55,401 nucleotides of DNA from Planctomycetaceae bacterium (GCA_021371795.1 JAJFVK010000010.1:1-55401), one strand, 5' to 3'; positions 43,314 to 51,141 are shown, counted from the first letter of the stretch. Translations and numbers: made by a program. The notes: generated by a model from the sequence alone, not told the origin.

Positions 43314-43787
43314 ATGAGTTGGTTTAACGACAAGCAGCAAGACAGAAGAAAACCGGCCAAAGAAGGTGAACCTGTTTCATTGCCTCCGGGTGTGACGCAA
43401 GACCGGAGAAAATCTCAACGGCGTGAATACTTCAGAGTTATATATCCTATCGATGCTTCGCCGGAAATCACAAATCTTAACGCAAAGGTGATTGATATAT
43501 CAATCAAGGCTGTAAGGTTTGAACTTAACATCACTGATGCGGAAAAGGCAAATCTGGCGGTCGGCAAAACAGTTGATATGCAATTGAAATTCCACAATGG
43601 CGAACAAAAGGACATCGCCGGTGTGATAGTAAGGCAACTTGAAGACCAGTTCGGCAAAAGGACATTTGTATGCTTATTTGTCAAAGAACTGTCTCCGCAA
43701 TTTGTAAACAAAGAACAGGCGTATCTTATAAAACATTTTCCGGATTTCTGTCAGAAGACGTTTTTGTTTAAGCCGCCGACTGAATAA
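43314..43787 (+). CDS. PilZ-domain protein (probable c-di-GMP effector)
   Basis: 157 residues from the second ATG at 43314, since AAAGGA (43301-43306) is correctly spaced for it rather than for 43308. Basic, disordered N-terminus (residues 1-35). The PilZ motif RxxxR is in DRRKSQRREYFRV. The second element, normally (D/N)xSxxG, reads DISIKA, so the glycine is replaced by alanine. Binding of c-di-GMP is therefore likely but might be weakened. It follows the DUF362 gene closely. No diguanylate cyclase is in the window. Confidence 0.85.
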   Translation: MSWFNDKQQDRRKPAKEGEPVSLPPGVTQDRRKSQRREYFRVIYPIDASPEITNLNAKVIDISIKAVRFELNITDAEKANLAVGKTVDMQLKFHNGEQKDIAGVIVRQLEDQFGKRTFVCLFVKELSPQFVNKEQAYLIKHFPDFCQKTFLFKPPTE

Positions 43788-43815
43788 TTTCTTCAAAGTT
43801 ACATACCAAACCATA

Positions 43816-44850
43816 ATGCAGGAGCAAATCAATATACTTGGCATAGAGACAAGCTGCGATGAAACAGCCGCGGCTGTAGTCCGCAACGGTTCACAGGTTC
43901 TTTCGAGCGTTATATCTTCTCAAATCGCACTGCACCAGAAATACGGCGGAGTTGTGCCAGAAATCGCGTCTCGCGCTCACATCGAAAAAATTTATCCCAT
44001 TGTCGAACAGGCGATTGAGCAGTCTGGCATTAGTAAAAACGAAATTAATGCTGTCGCTGTTGCAAATCAGCCGGGGCTTACCGTTGCGCTGATTGTCGGG
44101 CTGACCGCGGCTAAAACACTTGCGATGACCCTGGGAAAACCGCTGATTGCGATAAATCACGTTCACGCGCATTTGCAGTCTTCGATGATGGACGTGAAGG
44201 ATTTGCAGCTTCCGGCTGTTGCGATGGTAGTTTCCGGCGGACACTCGAGTTTGTACGAATGTGAAAATATTCTCGACCTTCACCTCCTCGGCTCTACGAT
44301 TGACGATGCGGCAGGTGAGGCGTTTGATAAAGTCGCGTCGATTTTGAATTTGTCTTATCCCGGTGGGCCGAGTATTGAAAAGGCTGCCAAAGACGGAAAT
44401 CCAAAGGCGATTCGTTTTCCGAGAACAATGCTTGCTAAAGATTCGCTCGATTTTTCTTTCAGCGGATTAAAAACTGCCGTGCTGTATCATTGCTGCGGAC
44501 AGGATATGAAAGGCCAAAGCAGGGTACCGCAAATGAGCCAACAGGAAATCGCCGATATTGCCGCTTCGTTTCAGACGGCTGTTATAGACGTTCTTGTGCG
44601 GAAAGCGGAAATGGCGGCCGATAAATTTTCCGCAAAGTCGATTCTGCTCGGTGGCGGCGTGGCGGCTAATACTCTGCTGCGAACGGAGCTTGAGAATATG
44701 GCAAATCGAACCGGCAGAAAATTATTGGTTGCTCCGAAAAAATATTGTACCGACAATGGCGTTATGATTGCATCACTTGCTTACCACAAATATAAAGCCA
44801 ATCTTTTCGCGGATATGTCGCTGGAAGCAAAAGCCGGCTGTGACGACTAA
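43816..44850 (+). CDS. tsaD: tRNA N6-threonylcarbamoyladenosine synthase subunit TsaD
   Basis: 344 residues, ASKHA fold. ILGIETSCDETAAAVV (phosphate-1 motif), HQKYGGVVPEIASRAHIEKI, INHVHAHLQSSMM with the two metal-binding histidines, MVVSGGHSSL, and LLGGGVAANTLLR are all present. With TsaB, TsaE and TsaC it makes t6A37 in ANN-decoding tRNAs. The partner genes are not in this window. The short gap from the pilZ gene (28 bases) suggests read-through. The HicA toxin gene is convergent, 5 bases beyond its stop. Confidence 0.96.
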   Translation: MQEQINILGIETSCDETAAAVVRNGSQVLSSVISSQIALHQKYGGVVPEIASRAHIEKIYPIVEQAIEQSGISKNEINAVAVANQPGLTVALIVGLTAAKTLAMTLGKPLIAINHVHAHLQSSMMDVKDLQLPAVAMVVSGGHSSLYECENILDLHLLGSTIDDAAGEAFDKVASILNLSYPGGPSIEKAAKDGNPKAIRFPRTMLAKDSLDFSFSGLKTAVLYHCCGQDMKGQSRVPQMSQQEIADIAASFQTAVIDVLVRKAEMAADKFSAKSILLGGGVAANTLLRTELENMANRTGRKLLVAPKKYCTDNGVMIASLAYHKYKANLFADMSLEAKAGCDD

Positions 44851-44855
44851 GGGTA

Positions 44856-45095
44856 CTAAAATAGTTTTTTGCTTAAGTCGTTTTTATTGATTTTGAAATG
44901 ACTTGCAATGTCGTTTAGAATGCTGTTCAGCGTGCCGATTTTAAGATTCTTATGTGCGGGGATTGTAATGTGATGCTGCCCGTTAAATTCGGTGGTGAGT
45001 CGTATATGGCTGCCGGTTTGTCTGGTTATTTCATACCCATATTTCTTGAGAAGCTTTGCAAATTCCAGCCTACTGATTTCCCGCGGAAGTTTCAT
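44856..45095 (-). CDS. hicA: HicA-type mRNA interferase toxin
   Basis: 79 residues, the compact dsRBD-like HicA (YcfA) fold. Catalytic histidine is His30 in RQTGSHIRLTT, with HHITIPAHKNLKIGTLNSILNDI the conserved second half. HicA toxins cleave mRNA and block growth until neutralised by HicB. The start overlaps the antitoxin stop (ATGA), so expression is coupled and antitoxin-first, the reverse of the common hicA-hicB order. Confidence 0.92.
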   Translation of the reverse strand: MKLPREISRLEFAKLLKKYGYEITRQTGSHIRLTTEFNGQHHITIPAHKNLKIGTLNSILNDIASHFKINKNDLSKKLF

Positions 45096-45418
45096 ATTGC
45101 CATTACTTCGTCTTTTACAAAGTGCAAGCGTATAATTTGAGGAATTTCTGATTTTTCAAAATGGCATTTTATCGCATCTTTGATATTTTTCTTTAACTCG
45201 TCTAATGTTTCGCCTTCTGTATAAATTGATGTTCCGAGCGCTTTTGCGACATACCCGCCCTCATCGGAATTTTCGATTACGAATATAAATTCTTTCATAG
45301 CGGCATTTCGGGAAAATTCAGTGGAAGCAGAGGATGTTTTTTTCTTTGCTTTTGCTGTTGCGCCGCTGCATCCGTCGGAAATGACAATTTTATTTTTCTT
45401 GTTTTTAGAAGTTTTCAT
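45092..45418 (-). CDS. hicB: HicB-type antitoxin with N-terminal extension
   Basis: 108 residues from the ATG at 45418; a TTG at 45427 is in frame, and MKEFIF at 45298 would be a shorter start. The HicB partial RNase-H fold begins at MKEFIFVIENSDEGGYVAKALGTSIYTEGETLDELKKNIKDAIKCHF. The first 40 residues are Lys/Ser/Thr-rich and look disordered. Classical HicB carries a C-terminal HTH or RHH for autoregulation; here the C-terminus ends soon after the core, so DNA binding is not obvious. Preceded by a near-perfect sigma70 promoter. Confidence 0.85.
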   Translation of the reverse strand: MKTSKNKKNKIVISDGCSGATAKAKKKTSSASTEFSRNAAMKEFIFVIENSDEGGYVAKALGTSIYTEGETLDELKKNIKDAIKCHFEKSEIPQIIRLHFVKDEVMAI

Positions 45419-45448
45419 AAGTATCAATCTCTGCTCAAAGTTTTATCC

Positions 45449-45476
45449 ATTATAAACTTTGCTGTTTCGTTGTCAA
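45449..45476 (-). promoter_or_regulatory. Consensus sigma70 promoter of hicBA
   Basis: On the minus strand, TTGACA (45476-45471), 16 bases, TATAAT (45454-45449). Both hexamers match the consensus exactly; the spacer is one base short of optimal. Start point near 45442, about 24 bases before the ATG. The -10 is followed by GG, as in the MNT-HEPN promoter at 46796. Confidence 0.8.
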
Positions 45477-45494
45477 CTCTTTTATAGCCGGACG

Positions 45495-46010
45495 TTACGT
45501 TGTTTTGATGGTTTTATACATAAACCTGATTGCGATTACTCCGCCGGTAATTGCGCAAATCAGGCCGAAAACACGTCTATAAGTGAATCCCATTGAGTGG
45601 ATATACTGAATCAGCCATATCAGTGGCCAACTCAATATACATAAGAGTAATAAACAGATTATGCCGCTGAAAATACACATCGTGATATATCCGGCTGAAT
45701 TTTTTGTATTACTAAACCACTTGATGGTCTTTATATATGATAGTGATGATAATGTCATAACTGAAAACCAAAACAGCCATTTGCCTGTTGTGGGCTGGTC
45801 AAGTGCAGTCCCTGCGTGGATTATATTGAATCTCTCCGAAAAAATACGTCCGCTGAATATATAGCCCGGCACAGTGCCGTTGAACACGGAAATAAAAGGT
45901 TCTTTTGCAACCAGCCAAACCAAAATCAGAATAGGAAGCATCAGAAGTGAAATTCCTACAAATCCCATTCGGTGATGATAACGTAATAAATATTGTTTGG
46001 CAATTTCCAT
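45495..46010 (-). CDS. Hypothetical four-helix membrane protein
   Basis: 171 residues from the ATG at 46010, chosen because GAGG lies 6 bases before it. Four hydrophobic helices (about 15-37, 73-92, 100-128 and 143-163 in this numbering) and charged ends. No family recognised. It sits between the HicAB and MNT-HEPN modules, all on the minus strand, and starts 37 bases after the HEPN stop, so it may be read from the MNT-HEPN promoter. Whether it belongs to that module (for instance as an effector) or is a passenger is unknown. Confidence 0.7.
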   Translation of the reverse strand: MEIAKQYLLRYHHRMGFVGISLLMLPILILVWLVAKEPFISVFNGTVPGYIFSGRIFSERFNIIHAGTALDQPTTGKWLFWFSVMTLSSLSYIKTIKWFSNTKNSAGYITMCIFSGIICLLLLCILSWPLIWLIQYIHSMGFTYRRVFGLICAITGGVIAIRFMYKTIKTT

Positions 46011-46046
46011 ATTGCACCTCATTATTACAGCTTTCTTCTGCGTAAC

Positions 46047-46460
46047 TCAAGCTTGCATATCTGCAAGTTTGCTGCCAAGATAGGAAGATAACTGCTCAAT
46101 GAAATTTTGTGCTTTGGCGATATAATCTGAAATCAGATTTTCTTCTGGTACGAGCATATCAACATAATCAAATTTTTGCCGATACTCGAAAACTGTGTTG
46201 AAAATTTTGCCGAATTCTTTTGGGAAAACGCCGGTCTTTATGAATTCCATATTAAAATATGCCTTAACTTGTCCGTGTTTGGAAAAGGCTTTTTCATTAA
46301 GAACCAGTATCGCCTGAACAGCATAGAACATAGAATAATAAATTCTATTCATCGCGGGAATGAGTAATTTATTTGCAAACAATAATTCTGCCGCTTTTAT
46401 GGATTCATTTGCACGTTCCAGTCGATATTTTATTAAAGTTTGTTTTTCTTCTTTGGTCAA
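46047..46460 (-). CDS. HEPN-domain protein (MNT-HEPN toxin side)
   Basis: 137 residues. TTG start overlapping the nucleotidyltransferase stop (TTGA), which supports this unusual start. The helical HEPN fold is recognisable: RLERANESIKAAELLFANK, MNRIYYSMFYAVQAILVLNEKAFSKHGQV, EYRQKFDYVD. HEPN RNases carry R-x(4-6)-H. Here Arg39 is followed by Tyr46 in RIYYSMFY where His usually stands, so RNase activity is doubtful. The partner enzyme can AMPylate HEPN tyrosines in the HepT/MntA type, and the local tyrosines fit that idea. Four-base overlap implies coupled expression. Confidence 0.87.
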   Translation of the reverse strand: MTKEEKQTLIKYRLERANESIKAAELLFANKLLIPAMNRIYYSMFYAVQAILVLNEKAFSKHGQVKAYFNMEFIKTGVFPKEFGKIFNTVFEYRQKFDYVDMLVPEENLISDYIAKAQNFIEQLSSYLGSKLADMQA

Positions 46461-46762
46461 ACTATTATACCTTCTCGCAGGATGTTCTGATAAATCGGAA
46501 TGTTATTGTTGAAGTTTTGCGGCAGAACGATAACGTCGATTACGCAGTCGTGCTCCAGTTCCAAATCATAAGCGATATTGAATAAATCTTCTTCAATTGT
46601 TCTGTTCACATCGGGCAGTCTTACCATCAAGTCTATATCGGATGTTTTCGAAGAATCGCCGCGAGCGCAGGAGCCGAACAATTTCATCTCGATTAAATTG
46701 TATTTTTGTTCAATGACTTTTTTGAACTGCTGTGTAATTGCAGATGTTTTTTCACTTGTCAT
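46457..46762 (-). CDS. Minimal nucleotidyltransferase (MNT, MntA-type antitoxin)
   Basis: 101 residues. The nucleotidyltransferase motif GSCARGDSSKTSDIDL (30-45) contains the GS and the two metal-binding aspartates (Asp42, Asp44). In HepT/MntA modules the MNT protein transfers AMP to the HEPN toxin's tyrosines to silence it. It is the first gene of the pair and has a perfect consensus promoter in the divergent spacer to nnrD. Small size and the following HEPN gene make the TA assignment firm, while the chemistry is inferred from family. Confidence 0.9.
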   Translation of the reverse strand: MTSEKTSAITQQFKKVIEQKYNLIEMKLFGSCARGDSSKTSDIDLMVRLPDVNRTIEEDLFNIAYDLELEHDCVIDVIVLPQNFNNNIPIYQNILREGIIV

Positions 46763-46795
46763 TTGCTACTTTATCTCCGAACAGAACGAGAAACC

Positions 46796-46824
46796 ATTAT
46801 AAATGTATCTGTTTTGCCTGTCAA
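46796..46824 (-). promoter_or_regulatory. Perfect sigma70 promoter of MNT-HEPN module
   Basis: On the minus strand, TTGACA (46824-46819), 17 bases, TATAAT (46801-46796), matching the sigma70 consensus at every position with optimal spacing. Start point near 46789, about 27 bases before the MNT start. This is the strongest promoter seen in the window. Confidence 0.85.
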
Positions 46825-46833
46825 TTCTTTTAT

Positions 46834-46867
46834 TGACCTTATACGGTGGTATTTGTTAGTATAAGGT
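46834..46867 (+). promoter_or_regulatory. nnrD promoter overlapped by perfect 9-base inverted repeat
   Basis: TTGACC (46834-46839), 18 bases, TAGTAT (46857-46862) with start point near 46868, only about 4 bases before the ATG at 46872. An inverted repeat ACCTTATAC (46836-46844) / GTATAAGGT (46859-46867) covers both boxes. The RNA would begin after it, so a protein-binding operator is likelier than an RNA hairpin. No regulator gene adjoins. Confidence 0.5.
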
Positions 46868-46871
46868 ATAT

Positions 46872-47744
46872 ATGAAAGAAATAAAGGCAATACCGCGATT
46901 GGAAAAACGTTTAACCGACGCCCACAAAGGCGATTTCGGCAAAGTCTGCATAATCGCCGGCAGCACTGGTTTTGGCGGTGCAGCGGCACTTGCGGGCAAA
47001 AGCGCACTTCGCAGCGGCTCCGGCCTTGTCAGAATCGCTGTGCCAAAAAGCGTTCTGCCGATAGTAGCTTCATTCGACCCTTGTTATACAACGATTTCGC
47101 TGGCGGAAGATTCATCCGGCAAAATTTCCGCAAAGGCAGCCGACGTAATTCTAAACGCAATCGAAGAAAACGACGTTGTCGCTTTCGGGCCGGGTATCGG
47201 TGTTTCAGGCGGAATCAAAAGCATTCTCGAAAATCTTCTTCGCATTGAAAACCTTCGTCTTGTGATAGATGCAGACGGTTTGAATAATATTGCGACGCTA
47301 AAAGGCTGGCAGAAAATTAATAAAGCAAACCTGATTCTTACGCCGCATCCGGGCGAGATGAAAAGGCTTTGGGATGGTTTGTTTAGGGCGGCTATGCCTG
47401 ACGACAGGCAAAAAATCGCAACTGAATTTGCGAAAGAAACCAATACGACAGTCGTTTTGAAAGGACACGAAACAGTTGTCGCTGATAATGAAAAAAAATA
47501 TGTAAACACAACGGGCAATTCGGGAATGGCAACCGCCGGCAGCGGCGATGTGCTGACGGGAATTATCACTTCGCTTTGCGGACAGCAGATGAATGATTTT
47601 GACGCTGCGGTATTTGGCGTTTACATTCACGGACTTGCGGGCGATTTGGCTGCGAAGGATAAGGGCTTTGTCAGCTTAATCGCGACTGATATTATTGACT
47701 ATTTACCCGCGGCTTTTTGCGCGGCATCCGGAGTTAAGCAATGA
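46872..47744 (+). CDS. nnrD: ADP-dependent NAD(P)H-hydrate dehydratase
   Basis: 290 residues, the dehydratase domain alone, without the NnrE epimerase half found in fused proteins. Signature: HKGDFGKVCIIAGSTGFGGAAALAGKSALRSGSGLVRIAVP, FGPGIGVS, LTPHPGEM and NSGMATAGSGDVLTGII. It repairs hydrated NAD(P)H at the expense of ADP. The epimerase must be elsewhere. The stop overlaps the aroF start (ATGA), so the two are coupled. A perfect inverted repeat lies over its promoter. Confidence 0.95.
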   Translation: MKEIKAIPRLEKRLTDAHKGDFGKVCIIAGSTGFGGAAALAGKSALRSGSGLVRIAVPKSVLPIVASFDPCYTTISLAEDSSGKISAKAADVILNAIEENDVVAFGPGIGVSGGIKSILENLLRIENLRLVIDADGLNNIATLKGWQKINKANLILTPHPGEMKRLWDGLFRAAMPDDRQKIATEFAKETNTTVVLKGHETVVADNEKKYVNTTGNSGMATAGSGDVLTGIITSLCGQQMNDFDAAVFGVYIHGLAGDLAAKDKGFVSLIATDIIDYLPAAFCAASGVKQ

Positions 47745-48760
47745 TTGTAATTATGAAAGAAGGCGCATCTGAAAAAGATGTTCGCCACGTAGTTAAACTT
47801 GTCAAAGAATATGGTTTGAAAGAACACGTTATCGTCGGCACGAACCGAACGGTAATTGCGTGTCTGGGTGATAAACGAAATGTCGATAAAGGCGCGATTG
47901 AAAACGCATCGAACGTCGAACGCATAGTTCCGATACTTGCGCCGTATAAAATCGCGTCGCGCGAAGTTAAAAAAGAAAACACGCAGATAAAAATCGGCGA
48001 AAAAGGTTTTCCGCTGGGTGGGAAAAAGGTCGGTGTAATTGCCGGCCCATGTTCGGTTGAAAATGAAAAGCAATTATTATACACTGCTGAAAAGGTCGCC
48101 GCTGCCGGCTGCATAGGTCTGCGGGCAGGGGCGTTCAAACCCAGAACGAGTCCTTATGCCTTTCAGGGGCTTGGCGTTGAAGGTTTGAAACTTTTGGCAA
48201 AGGCGAAAAAGAACACCGGTCTTGCGATTGTTACCGAAGTTGTCGCTGTTGAGCAGATTGAAGTTGTCGCTGAATATGTTGATGTGTTGCAGGTTGGAGC
48301 GAGAAATATGCAGCATTATCCGCTGCTCGAGGCACTCGGCAAAGTTAATAAGCCGGTACTGCTCAAACGCGGAATGAGCGCGCAGCTCGATGAATTTTTA
48401 CTTGCCGCCGAATATATTATTAACGCAGGCAATTCGCAGGTCATACTTTGCGAAAGAGGAATTAGAACATTCGAGGATTATGTCCGCAACACTCTTGCGC
48501 TGGCGATAGTGCCGGAGCTGAAAGCCAGAACGCATTTGCCTGTGGTTGTTGACCCATCGCACGGAACAGGCCATGCGCACATGATTCCGGCGATGAGTCG
48601 TGCAGCGATCGCCGCAGGGGCAGATGGCCTGCTGATTGAATGTCATCACGACCCTGAACACGCATTAAGCGATGGTGCGCAGTCGATTACGCCGGAAGTT
48701 CTCGCGCAGTTGATGACGCAGATTAAGGCAATCGCCAAAGCTATCGACCGCGACGCATAG
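47741..48760 (+). CDS. aroF: 3-deoxy-7-phosphoheptulonate (DAHP) synthase, AroF-I beta type
   Basis: 339 residues. An N-terminal ferredoxin-like/ACT-like domain (about 1-75, MIVIMKEGASEKDVRHVVKLVKEYG) precedes the TIM barrel with VIAGPCSVE, GLRAGAFKPRTSPYAFQG, PVLLKRGMSAQLDEFL and VVDPSHGTGH. This matches the Thermotoga-like type, where the N-terminal domain mediates feedback inhibition by Phe/Tyr. It condenses erythrose-4-phosphate and PEP, the first shikimate step. It overlaps nnrD by four bases. No other aro genes in the window. Confidence 0.95.
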   Translation: MIVIMKEGASEKDVRHVVKLVKEYGLKEHVIVGTNRTVIACLGDKRNVDKGAIENASNVERIVPILAPYKIASREVKKENTQIKIGEKGFPLGGKKVGVIAGPCSVENEKQLLYTAEKVAAAGCIGLRAGAFKPRTSPYAFQGLGVEGLKLLAKAKKNTGLAIVTEVVAVEQIEVVAEYVDVLQVGARNMQHYPLLEALGKVNKPVLLKRGMSAQLDEFLLAAEYIINAGNSQVILCERGIRTFEDYVRNTLALAIVPELKARTHLPVVVDPSHGTGHAHMIPAMSRAAIAAGADGLLIECHHDPEHALSDGAQSITPEVLAQLMTQIKAIAKAIDRDA

Positions 48761-48906
48761 GAATCCTGCATTTTAGGAAAAAACTTCTGTTATTATCGGA
48801 AAGAAAGTCTGTTTACGTCCGATAACTAAAGCACGTCAATTTCTCCAAACCCTCATTATTGCCGCAAAAACAAATAAATATCAGAAAAAGATATGAATTG
48901 TATGTT

Positions 48907-48921
48907 TGGCACTTTTTTTGC
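48907..48921 (+). promoter_or_regulatory. Sigma54 promoter of EF-hand protein gene
   Basis: TGGCAC (48907-48912), 5 bases, TTGC (48918-48921): a perfect -24/-12 sigma54 element, with T upstream (TTGGCAC) and T after (TTGCT). Start point would fall near 48933, 41 bases before the ATG. Upstream bases 48770-48890 could hold an activator site; none is obvious. Confidence 0.75.
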
Positions 48922-48973
48922 TCATTAGTTCACTACATTTATTTTTTTACGCACCGAAAGGGGGTGAACGATT

Positions 48974-49567
48974 ATGGACATTAGTGCAATTGGACAGAGT
49001 GTGCTATCAAGTATGTACCAGGCTAACAATAGCAAGAAGCCTGATGCGACAAGCATGGCAAATTCCCTCATGGAAAAACTTGATACCAACAGCGATGGCT
49101 CTCTGAATGCCGATGAAATCAGCAATGCAGAAGGTGATCTCGCCGAGAAAATCACAGGCGCAGATTCAGACGAAGACGGCAGTGTTTCATTGGAAGAGCT
49201 AATCGCGGACATCACGAAGTTTGAGGGAGGCATGAGGCCTAACATGCCGCCGCCACCGCCGTCAGAAGACGACGCCGAAGATATGGCAACCAATATCATC
49301 GATGAATTAGACACCAATAAAGACGGTGTTTTGAGCCTTGATGAGATTATGGCCGGCGGAGAGAAAGCCGAGAAAATTCTCGATGCTGACTCTAACGGGG
49401 ATGGTCAGGTGACCGAGGATGAACTCGTCGAGGACATCACAAAGATGCAGCAGCAGATGGAGACTGAAAATAAAATTAGCAGTCTCACAGATTTAGCGTT
49501 GAACACGTATGCATCAGCTACAAACATCCTCGAATCTGACGATTCCTTGCTTAGTTTAGCTGCTTAG
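48974..49567 (+). CDS. EF-hand calcium-binding protein
   Basis: 197 residues with four EF-hand loops of the form DxDxDG. They start at Asp37 (DTNSDGSLNADE), Asp64 (DSDEDGSVSLEE), Asp113 (DTNKDGVLSLDE) and Asp139 (DSNGDGQVTEDE), arranged as two pairs joined by a PPPPP linker. No signal peptide, though the N-terminus MDISAIGQSVLSSMYQAN is amphipathic and may serve non-classical export. Acidic overall. Probably a calcium sensor or buffer. Strong RBS (AAAGGGGGTG), a sigma54 promoter and a terminator make it a self-contained regulated unit. Confidence 0.92.
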   Translation: MDISAIGQSVLSSMYQANNSKKPDATSMANSLMEKLDTNSDGSLNADEISNAEGDLAEKITGADSDEDGSVSLEELIADITKFEGGMRPNMPPPPPSEDDAEDMATNIIDELDTNKDGVLSLDEIMAGGEKAEKILDADSNGDGQVTEDELVEDITKMQQQMETENKISSLTDLALNTYASATNILESDDSLLSLAA

Positions 49568-49587
49568 TGGTAATCTAAGCGGTAACG

Positions 49588-49630
49588 GTGGTCTTAGCGA
49601 GTTGCAGCTCCTAAGGCCACTTTTTATTTT
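49588..49630 (+). terminator. Rho-independent terminator after EF-hand gene
   Basis: GTGGTCTTAG (49588-49597) and CTAAGGCCAC (49611-49620), ten-base arms with one G-T pair, a 13-base loop and TTTTTATTTT. Clear intrinsic terminator. Confidence 0.88.
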
Positions 49631-49663
49631 CGTCATTATCAATAAATAGTTAAGTTTTTTATT

Positions 49664-50281
49664 TTAGAATGTTTTTGCGATGGATTGCGCGTCAGCTATG
49701 GCTTTATCTTGTGCCTTGTTGACGGTTTGTTCATCCTGAAGTGTCGGCTGGCAGATAATTGATTTTATGTCCGTAAAACCAATGAAGCCAAGAATGAAAT
49801 CGAGATATTTTTTCTGAAAGTCGATTGGCGAACTTTCATCGAAACTGCCTCCGCGGGCATAAATAACGCACATAGGCTTACCGCCTGCAAGTCCTTTATA
49901 AACGCCGTTCGCTGCGCTGAATGTATAGCCCGGCTGGAGTATGATATCGAGGTAGTGCTTGAGTTTATAAGGGATGCTGAAGTTCCACATCGGCGTTGAG
50001 ATTAGATATTTGTCAGCGGATTTGAATTGCGCAATGATTTTTTCAATCTGCGACCATTTTTTCACCTGTTCAGGAGTTTTTTCCTTGCCGTGTATGATTG
50101 CGTATTTAGATTCCGCTGCGAAATTGTCAAATTCAGGCAGCGGGATATCGAACAGATCGTTGACTATGATTTTATCTTCTGGGTTTGTCTGCTGATATGC
50201 AGTCAAAAATTCCCTTGCGATACTGTGCGAATGACTTCGTTGTTCTCTTGGCGACGCTTTTATGTAAAGAAGATTTTTCAT
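49664..50281 (-). CDS. azoR: FMN-dependent NADH-azoreductase
   Basis: 205 residues, flavodoxin-like fold of the AzoR/NQO group. Motifs: LLYIKASPREQRSHSHSIAREFL (FMN phosphate loop), STPMWNFSIPYKLKHYLDIILQPGYTF (isoalloxazine contacts) and VIYARGGSFDE. The family reduces quinones and azo compounds with NADH, protecting against oxidative and electrophile stress. Cytoplasmic. An HNH gene lies upstream on the same strand, separated by 31 bases of low-complexity sequence. It is convergent with the EF-hand gene. Confidence 0.93.
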   Translation of the reverse strand: MKNLLYIKASPREQRSHSHSIAREFLTAYQQTNPEDKIIVNDLFDIPLPEFDNFAAESKYAIIHGKEKTPEQVKKWSQIEKIIAQFKSADKYLISTPMWNFSIPYKLKHYLDIILQPGYTFSAANGVYKGLAGGKPMCVIYARGGSFDESSPIDFQKKYLDFILGFIGFTDIKSIICQPTLQDEQTVNKAQDKAIADAQSIAKTF

Positions 50282-50312
50282 ATATTTTGATTTTTGATAT
50301 TTGATATTTGAT

Positions 50313-50948
50313 TTACGTCAACTCAACAGACCAGTATGCGTGGTCGAGGAATTGTTTCCAGCTATGGTATCTTTCGTGCGAAAGGTGCAGATGCACAGTC
50401 GGATTGCGTTTTGGTTTTACCGGCAGTTTTGTAAGCTTCATATTGGCTTCTTTTGGTGTTCTGCCGCCTTTTTTAGCGTTGCATTTGGTGCAGGCGCAAA
50501 CGAGATTCTCCCAGTTTGCAGCTCCGCCGCAGCTTTTAGGTACAACATGGTCGAGAGACAATTCAGAGGTTGGGAATTTTTTACCGCAGTATTGACAGTG
50601 GTTGTTGTCGCGGGCAAAGATGTTGCGTCGATTAAACTTTACATCATTTCTCGGTAATCTGTCATAAAACAGCAGCCGGACGATTCTCGGCACCGCGATA
50701 TGGAAATTGACAGAGGTTATCCAGTCGTGTTGTGTGGGTTCAAAGGTGAGTTTCATCTGGCTGATATCGCGCCAGCTCTCAAAATCGTAGTTGTAATATT
50801 GACCTTGTTCATAGGAGATAACTTCAGCGAGGTCTCGGCACAGCATGCACAAGGCTCTTTTGACGTTTATGATGCGCAGCGGCATATAGTGTTTGTTCAG
50901 CACAAGCACACTGCACGTCAAACCAGATTGTGGTTCGAAAATAGACAT
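50313..50948 (-). CDS. HNH endonuclease family protein
   Basis: 211 residues from the ATG at 50948; a GTG at 50957 is also possible. The HNH core at about 115-160 reads CQYCGKKFPTSELSLDHVVPKSCGGAANWENLVCACTKCNAKKG: two CxxC zinc pairs, the DH, the central Asn and the final K motif. The N-terminal half (VLVLNKHYMPLRIINVKRALCML) is typical of the stand-alone bacterial HNH family near 200 residues, which is widespread and of unclear biological role. No phage or restriction genes adjoin, so a housekeeping nuclease is as likely as defence. Confidence 0.92.
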   Translation of the reverse strand: MSIFEPQSGLTCSVLVLNKHYMPLRIINVKRALCMLCRDLAEVISYEQGQYYNYDFESWRDISQMKLTFEPTQHDWITSVNFHIAVPRIVRLLFYDRLPRNDVKFNRRNIFARDNNHCQYCGKKFPTSELSLDHVVPKSCGGAANWENLVCACTKCNAKKGGRTPKEANMKLTKLPVKPKRNPTVHLHLSHERYHSWKQFLDHAYWSVELT

Positions 50949-51125
50949 TTTCCTCACACCTGTTACTTAACTATCACAAAAGGAGGACATTTTCAAGTTA
51001 AATTTTCGTAAATTCCGGATATACAAAGTAGGGGCGTAAATTCAAAATGGCATTTGCCAAACAGGTGTTTTTGGTTTATAAAATAGCATAAAGCAAAGGC
51101 GTTCGTAAATCCGTAGATTTGTAGG

Positions 51126-51141
51126 GTGGGCTTTAGCCCAC
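51126..51141. repeat. Hairpin GTGGGC-TTTA-GCCCAC
   Basis: Perfect six-base arms in the sequence context GTAGGGTGGGC, a short intergenic repeat type seen in many genomes. No T-tract follows, so it is not read as a terminator. Confidence 0.45.
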
